Positions 58,725-64,000 of a stretch of DNA of 64,000 bases are shown here, piece by piece. The notes under the pieces were generated by a model. That model had not been told where the DNA came from, did not search any database, and saw only the letters and a list, made by a program, of their open reading frames with translations. Position 1 is the stretch's first letter. Every line of letters starts with the position of its first letter. This DNA is from Albifimbria verrucaria. Its lineage: Eukaryota; Ascomycota; Sordariomycetes; Hypocreales; Stachybotryaceae. Location of the stretch: the NCBI GenBank assembly GCA_020081605.1, contig JAHREC010000018.1:6200001-6264000 (forward strand), read 5' to 3'. The translations under genes and the position numbers were made by a program.

Positions 58725-60965
58725 CTAATCATTCTCAGCCCAGTGTGACCTGAGGTTGTCAATCAAATCCTTCGTTGGGAAAACGCTAACTTCGAGAGCT
58801 CTGCGGAGGAGATGTATTAATGCTTCTCTCTTTTCCGGGGATTGTACACAAAGTCCAGCTGGCAACCAGAAGTCAATAGTGATGCATAAAGAGAATCGAA
58901 TAAGATCGAACGAGGTAGAGAAACTCACCGGCATAAAGGGCTTGAACGTGAACAAAAGCTAAAGAAGGGTCTTGCAGGTCGTTGGTTGCAATTCCACATA
59001 TAGTTTTCACGCTTTCATCTAAATGTCGTTGGCGGGATTTGTATGCATCTACTCCTCCCAAAGTTGGCATATGAAGCAACAAAACAATCCTCGCGAAGTG
59101 ATAAGTTTGCACAGCACCTGCATGTGATGGTGGGTGAATCCAGATTGGTTCAAATGTTGAGGTTGCTTGAGCAATTATATCCTGTGATTGCAACGATGGA
59201 GATGACTCGCTGTGCAAACCAGAATGTGCGTCGATTCCACTCTCATGTTGGCTCCCCTAGAACATACAGGTATCGGCTTGAAGGATGCAGGTAACAGAGA
59301 GTCCCAGCTTTGTAATACCTGCCACAGTTTGTTTGCCTGTTCGATCCTTTTCTGAAAGTCTTTGGCTGTCGACTCTGCCTTCGAATTCGCGAAATCCACA
59401 ATCTTCGCCGAGATGTAAAGTATCCGAGTCGCGTATTCATCCACACTAAGCTCATCAAGACCCTTCTTAGGGTACCATATGGTCATCACCGGCCGGCCGG
59501 CCAAGAAGGCAGCGAAAAGATCTTGTCTTAACCACCCCCACCATACGGCACGCCGAAGGCCGTCCTTGGATTCGCCGTCGTTGTCTTGACAGCGCTGAAT
59601 CCAGAATGCGCCGCGTAAATGCCGCTCCCATTCACTATTGTGAAACGGGCCGCTAGACCCGAACATCTCGTAGGCGCTGATCAAAATGGCAGTGGCGAGG
59701 ATTTCTAGTGAATCAGCATAAGATTGGATCGATAGTGTTTGCGATAGATACTGAAGTGTCTCGTAGTAGTACTGCGTGGCAAGACGTCCGGATTTACGGT
59801 CGAAAGACTCGTTGCTGGACAGACTCTCGGGAGAGCAATGCTGCTCTACCTCGGGAAGCTCGGTTGTTTCTACAGAACTGGGCTGTGACGCAGCGCGCGA
59901 TGCGTGTCGAGCAGCAACGGCTAGCATAGATTTGAGAAGTCCCGTATTATGCGTCGCCAAATGCGGGACCACGTTGGTGAAGTTTCGGCCGGCATCGAAA
60001 AGATCCAAGATAGGACTCACGACTTCGATGTAATGGCGAAAGTAGATAAGGTCATCATCTCGAATTGGAATGGGCTCCTTGGTGTTCCAACTAGGGGCTT
60101 GCAGAACCGAGTCCTGTTGACCTTCTCGAAATATGGTCTCCAGGGCAGGAATTTGACTCTCATCATGACGACTTCTCTCTTCTGGTTCCGGACTTGGCCT
60201 GCGTGAGAGGGTTGTTTCATCAAAATTCCAGCGCGACGCTGCTCGTGCGTTGTTATTGTGCCGCTGAATATTAGTGATGGCATCCTGCGCTAATAAGTCG
60301 AACCATTCTAAAGCGGATGAATTGAGGATTGGCTCATGCGAAGACGTGATCGGAGAAATTGCCAGAGTAATATTAGACACGCCGTGATCACTTCCTAACA
60401 CCTCTACTGTATCGGGCCACTGCAAAGGTTTAGTAAATCTTTTGGTCGAGCTATTGTTCAAAGTGAGGATAGGGATAGTCCTACCGCATCGGAGACAGCA
60501 AGACCGTTACTCTGTCGCAACTCTGGATCAATAGTCGGCGAGCATTGTTTGCCGCCTTGTCTTTCGTTTATGGCATCATCAGCAGTTTCGCCGATGAAGT
60601 TTAGGACGTGGCTCTCCCTCCTGTTGTTGCTGTCACCATGGTTGGTGTTTTGCGCAGCTTGTGTGGCAGTCCGGAGTTCGCTCCGAGAATCATGAGCCCC
60701 TCCTTCTCCTGCATCAATGGAGTTATGATACACGCAGTCTCTCTTCGATTTGGAGCATTGACCACATCGAGGCGTGCCCTCGTCGCACTTGATGCGTCGC
60801 TTGCGGCAGACGAGACTGATTGAACGCCCTGTTAGACACTGTGGCTTGCAATGGAGCCAGTGGACAGGGGTTAGGGATCTTTACTAACCACCCAGTCGAT
60901 GTCCGCAGCCCCCGCGCCCGTGACGGTCGAGCTCGACGCGGCTTCTGAGGATCACTCGGAGGCAT
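58725..60965 (-). CDS. Zn2Cys6 transcription factor of the sugar cluster
   Basis: An intact regulator of about 650 residues from ATG 60965 (MPPSDPQKPRRARPSRARGL). The zinc cluster is CLVCRKRRIKCDEGTPRCGQ followed by CSKSKRDCVYHN. Its first Cys codon is split (TG|T) by the first intron, and the reading frame works only with that splice. The middle domain shows RDDDLIYFRHYIEVVSPILD, LLKSMLAVAARHAS, YYYETLQYLSQTL, LEILATAILISAYEM, LRRAVWWGWLRQDLFAAFLA and HVQALYAAGLCVQSPEKREA, the fungal_trans_2 layout of pathway-specific activators. Four introns, no frame lesions. Its location in the middle of a catabolic cluster suggests it controls that cluster, probably through the shared CCTCG-N3-CGAGG motif. 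Confidence 0.92.
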
Positions 60966-61585
60966 GGTCAAGAGAGTGGGCAAAACCTGCCCGTAGCCGA
61001 GAGTTGCTTACAGGTGGACAAACTCTCGCATCGAGAAAACGAATGCAAGGCAGTGGATATTGCAATGCTCTGTGCTCGTCATACTTGACCACGCCTGAAT
61101 GTCATGGCTTCTGGTCCTCGGCACGAGGGCGACAACCCCCATACCTGCGATCCTTGGACACGCCCCAACTACCTATGAAAAGAGCCAAACGCCGAAGTGT
61201 GGGGTAAATGGCTCTTCAAGCTTTACACGCTATGCAAGTTTGCGACTAGACACGTGGGTGGAGTCATGAAACAAACCGGAGAGGGAGCTCCTCGTCACGC
61301 GACATCCTCGGCAAGTTGAGCTGTTCTTTATTGTTAGAACAAATGTAGGAGCGGCCTATTCTCAAAATATGACAATGATCAACTGTAGGCAGGATATGCC
61401 AATGGCATAGTTCTGAAGCAAGCATCGCAAGAAGTCATTGTGCACTTTCATTCGCTACAAAAGACGTACAACATCAGGTAAATCCTTCAACTATGACACC
61501 ATTCATGAGATATAATAAGAACAACGGAAAGCAAAGACGTTGGAGGGCTTTTGGTATGATTTTATTTGATTTGAATGGTCTTGTT
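60966..61585. other. Intergenic region upstream of the regulator
   Basis: No gene. Only a half-site-like CTCCTCGTC (near 61287) resembles the cluster motif. Confidence 0.4.
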
Positions 61586-62552
61586 TTACAAGGGCGCTTT
61601 CCCACTGCTCCCACAAACGTCCATCCACCTCTCAACCTCTTTTTGAAGAACATCCATGCCCTCGTCCATCAATTGCATCAAAGGAGTGTTCGCAGCATGA
61701 TCTCGTAGATAAACATTCCAGACTTCCAAAAGAAGCTTATTCACGTTTAGCTTGACAGCCCCAGCGTCAATGCAACGTCTCAATATTGCAGGTGTAAAAT
61801 CGTTCGTGCCATGTAGTGCAATCGTAGCTCGGCCATCGACTTGTTTGCTGATACTTTCTAGGCGATCGAAATCAAGCAAAGGTCCTTTGGGGCCATAATC
61901 GCCATGTATGTTTCCGATACTTGGAGCGAGTAGATCAATGCCTGCTGCAAGGAAGTCTTCGACTTCAGAAGGCGATGTCATAATGGCTACCCAGAATTAG
62001 GCAATGTTTTTCATGGTGGTGGATCTCTTACCTTTCAAATCCCCTGTATCCGCAATGCCCTCCTCATACCCGTTAATTCGTCCACTCTCTGCTTCTACTG
62101 CAATTCCCTTGTCTTGGCAGACTTTAGTCAAAGCCTTGGTCTTTGCCAAGTTTTCCTCGTGTTCGTAGTGACTCATATCAACCATAATGGAATCAAAAGG
62201 ATAATTTGCTGCTACCTCAAGTATTTGAGATTCATCTTGAGCATGGTCCAGGTGCAAAGCTAGAGGAACAGTTGAGTTTTCGATCGCGCGTTTTGCCGCG
62301 AATGCGAGGGTAGGCAGTTGTTTGACAGTGGCTGGGAAAAGCAGAATAAGCAGGGGGAGCGTTTGGCTTCTGCTGCTCGGACAAGAGCAGTCAGATGCTC
62401 AATGTTGTAACTGTGTGCTGTACGTCAGCGCTGTGAGGTATAATTATGTTTTGAGCATGTCCAACCCACGCAATGCATGCTAGCACGCCGTATTTCCTCT
62501 CCTTAGCATCTTGGAGTATGCTCAATGTACGGTTTGGTTGTTGCAACGGCAT
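61586..62552 (-). CDS. Class II ketose-bisphosphate aldolase
   Basis: A zinc-dependent aldolase of about 285 residues from ATG 62552 (MPLQQPNRTLSILQDAKERK). An intron with GTGGGT donor joins VLACIA to YNIEHLTALVRAAEAKRSP; another joins DLK to AIMTSPSEVED. Zinc and active-site motifs are ALHLDHAQDESQI, MVDMSHYEHEENL, AVEAESGRINGYEEGI, LLAPSIGNIHGDYGP and TIALHGTNDF, with AVKLNVNKLL near the end. This is the fructose/tagatose-bisphosphate family (GatY-like), but the exact sugar is not clear. One C is missing in a CCCCC run (62353-62357, coding strand). It cleaves a ketose phosphate to dihydroxyacetone phosphate plus an aldehyde. It ends KAPL, no peroxisomal signal. Confidence 0.92.
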
Positions 62553-62678
62553 TTTCAGATTATTTGATTCTGTAATAGTATAATCGAAGGAACCATGGTC
62601 TGCTTATCAAGTTACTCTATTTTCTTCCACCCCGGTAGCCAAGCGTTCTGGCAAGAGGCGCTAAGGGCCTAGCGGTGT

Positions 62679-62691
62679 CCTCGTCTCGAGG
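62679..62691 (+). promoter_or_regulatory. Cluster motif, exact copy
   Basis: CCTCGTCTCGAGG, identical to 57198-57210 in the other divergent promoter. Confidence 0.6.
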
Positions 62692-62694
62692 CCG

Positions 62695-62707
62695 TCTCGT
62701 CTCGAGG
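62695..62707 (+). promoter_or_regulatory. Cluster motif, near-exact copy
   Basis: TCTCGTCTCGAGG matches the consensus at 12 of 13 positions. It starts 16 bp after the start of the exact copy. Confidence 0.55.
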
Positions 62708-63069
62708 GCCTCGACGCCACCGCGGGTCCCCGACACGGTCGCTTGGATTTTGGCTTTTCCGGGGTTTGGGTCTAACTATTGGAATATGTATTTTCGATCT
62801 GGGGCAACCCGCATTCGCCCCATGGGGAACCATGACAGACAACGTCAAGATGCGAGGGCAATCTCGGTAGAGCGGAAGTAAGGAAGTTCTATAAGACATG
62901 CCCAAATGGTAACTCCTCCTCGAGAACAATTTCCGTGGTTCTTAAGCAGCTCGCAGCGATCGAAGCCGTATCCAACTTGCCCGTCGCTGTTTGCCAAGTT
63001 GCCACCACCATTTTCAACAATTGAACTTCATCTACAATCGTGCCGTTGACGGAGATCTGCAAAGCAACA

Positions 63070-64000
63070 ATGGCAGATGTTCACAAAGGAAGCATGGAGC
63101 TTGCTCACGGCAAGGAACTTGAGAACAATTCCATTCCAGAGGACACGCTGGAGCGAAGCGCCAATAATATTACATGGACAGAGGAAGAGGAGAAGGCGCT
63201 TGTACGCAAGATCGACCTCTTCCTGCTCCCATGCATCTGGTTCATGTATCTTCTATCATACATGGATAGAACAAAGTGAGCAAACTATATCCTGTTCATG
63301 CGGCTCAACCGAGGACGATAAACTGACGATGCGATTCAAGTATCGGCAACGCCAAGATTGCAGGAATGACTGACGATCTCCAAATGACATCTGGAGAATA
63401 CAGCATCTCCTGGTAGTTTTCTTCAGTACGTCAAACCTTCGGAAAAATCGTCGCTTGCTAATACTCTTTTGCAGTTGGCTATGTTCTGTTCGAACCGCCG
63501 TCAAATATGATCCTTGTGCGAACTCGACCTTCTCTATATCTACCGGCCATCATGGCTGTCTGGGGTGTTTTGACATGCATTATGGCAGTTATCCATAAAT
63601 ATGAGCACTTGGTTATTCTTCGTGTCTTTGTCGGAATTGCCGAGTTGGTTAATCCCAGCCAAGCTATCGTGAATTGGTGCTAATATCATCATGTTACAGA
63701 TCCGGCTTTGCGCCAGGCATTCTTCTCATCATTTCTTCATGGTACAAACGCGGAGAACAATCGAGGAGATTTGCCGTATTTATGTCAGCAGCCATTCTCT
63801 CTGGTGCTTTTGGAGGTCTCCTTGCTGGAGCCATCACAGGAGGTTTAGAGGGCGCTCATGGCCTTCGCGGGTGGCGCTGGCTATTCATCGTCGAGGGCGT
63901 AGCCACGGTCGGCTGGGCAGGAATATCTTCGTTGATTCTTCTTGACTTTCCTGCAAACTCGAAGCGACTCACAGATCGGGAAAGAGATATTGCTATCGCC
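63070..64000 (+). CDS. MFS transporter, Dal5/ACS family (5' part, cut by window end)
   Basis: An N-terminal portion of about 240 residues runs off the window. ATG 63070 opens MADVHKGSMELAHGKELENN; TM1 is IDLFLLPCIWFMYLLSYMDR then IGNAKIAGMTDDLQM. Next are SPS-type blocks GYVLFEPPSNMILVRTRPSL, HLVILRVFVGIAESGFAPG, AVFMSAAILSGAFGGLLAGA and GLRGWRWLFIVEGVATVGWA. Three introns are visible (about 63277-63338, 63424-63475, 63642-63699). One base is missing in the CC run at 63409-63410. Its place next to the aldolase, with the shared motif, suggests it imports the cluster's carbon source. Dal5-family relatives often carry organic anions, so a sugar acid or phosphorylated or charged substrate is possible. 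Confidence 0.9.

Larger units (their letters stand above)
62553..63069. promoter_or_regulatory. Bidirectional promoter, aldolase/MFS
   Basis: A 517-bp region between divergent genes. Two motif copies lie 127-155 bp upstream of the aldolase start, within a GC-rich island. Confidence 0.6.

Noticed and set aside
59160..59290. Apparent second break in the same regulator
   Set aside because: An intron from GTATGTTC to the acceptor just before GATATAATTGC joins the two frames exactly.
60840..60965. Apparent frameshift at the start of the cluster regulator
   Set aside because: A GT-AG intron that splits the first zinc-cluster Cys codon (TG|T) restores CLVCRKRRIKC without any missing base, so the gene is intact.
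1..64000. CRISPR array, rRNA or tRNA genes, telomeric repeats, virus-derived genes
   Set aside because: None seen on either strand by eye; the gene content is chromosomal ascomycete throughout.

Overview
The window looks like nuclear DNA of a filamentous ascomycete (Pezizomycotina, perhaps a sordariomycete). Its genes carry short GT-AG introns of about 45-110 nt. The gene families are typical of these fungi: Zn2Cys6 regulators, Dal5-type MFS carriers, a HET-domain protein, a CorA-like protein, an AA9 LPMO with CBM1, a class V-type GPCR, a CFEM-like protein and an FSH1 hydrolase. I place the genus no further. I support 28 genes or gene remnants. No PKS, NRPS or terpene backbone gene, CRISPR array, rRNA or tRNA was seen.

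Layout. 0-9 kb: a doubtful small secreted ORF, a GH93-like gene with an in-frame stop, and a CorA-like membrane protein. 9-19 kb: an LRR-like unknown, a Zn2Cys6 regulator, a GNAT acetyltransferase, a CFEM-like membrane protein and an M28 aminopeptidase. 19-26 kb: two small secreted proteins and an intact MFS carrier. 27-32 kb: glutaminyl-tRNA synthetase, an FSH1 hydrolase and a decayed phosphotransferase. 32-39 kb: a HET protein, an AA9 LPMO and a GPCR. 39-43 kb is gene-poor and holds a MITE-like inverted repeat. 43-52 kb: a conserved unknown, a GNAT-like protein, a 3-hydroxyacyl-CoA-dehydrogenase-fold enzyme, a Zn2Cys6 regulator and an MFS carrier. 53-54 kb: a secreted PI-PLC-like protein.

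The most coherent system is at 54.5-64 kb. It holds a dihydroxyacetone-synthase-like transketolase, a sorbose/polyol-reductase-type SDR, a Zn2Cys6 activator, a class II ketose-bisphosphate aldolase and an MFS carrier cut by the window end. Both divergent promoters (transketolase/SDR and aldolase/MFS) carry the same 13-mer CCTCGTCTCGAGG, each with a second near-copy. I read this as a candidate sugar, polyol or C1-aldehyde catabolic regulon. A smaller possible regulon, with CGGAWCCG palindromes in promoters, covers the 45.9-52.4 kb dehydrogenase, regulator and carrier.

Quality warning. About 27 reading-frame breaks in roughly 17 genes are each explained by one missing base, nearly always inside a homopolymer, with no clear counter-example of an extra base. 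This looks like homopolymer under-calling in the assembly, not gene decay. I therefore call such genes CDS. I keep 'pseudogene' for the two with in-frame TAG codons (GH93-like and phosphotransferase).
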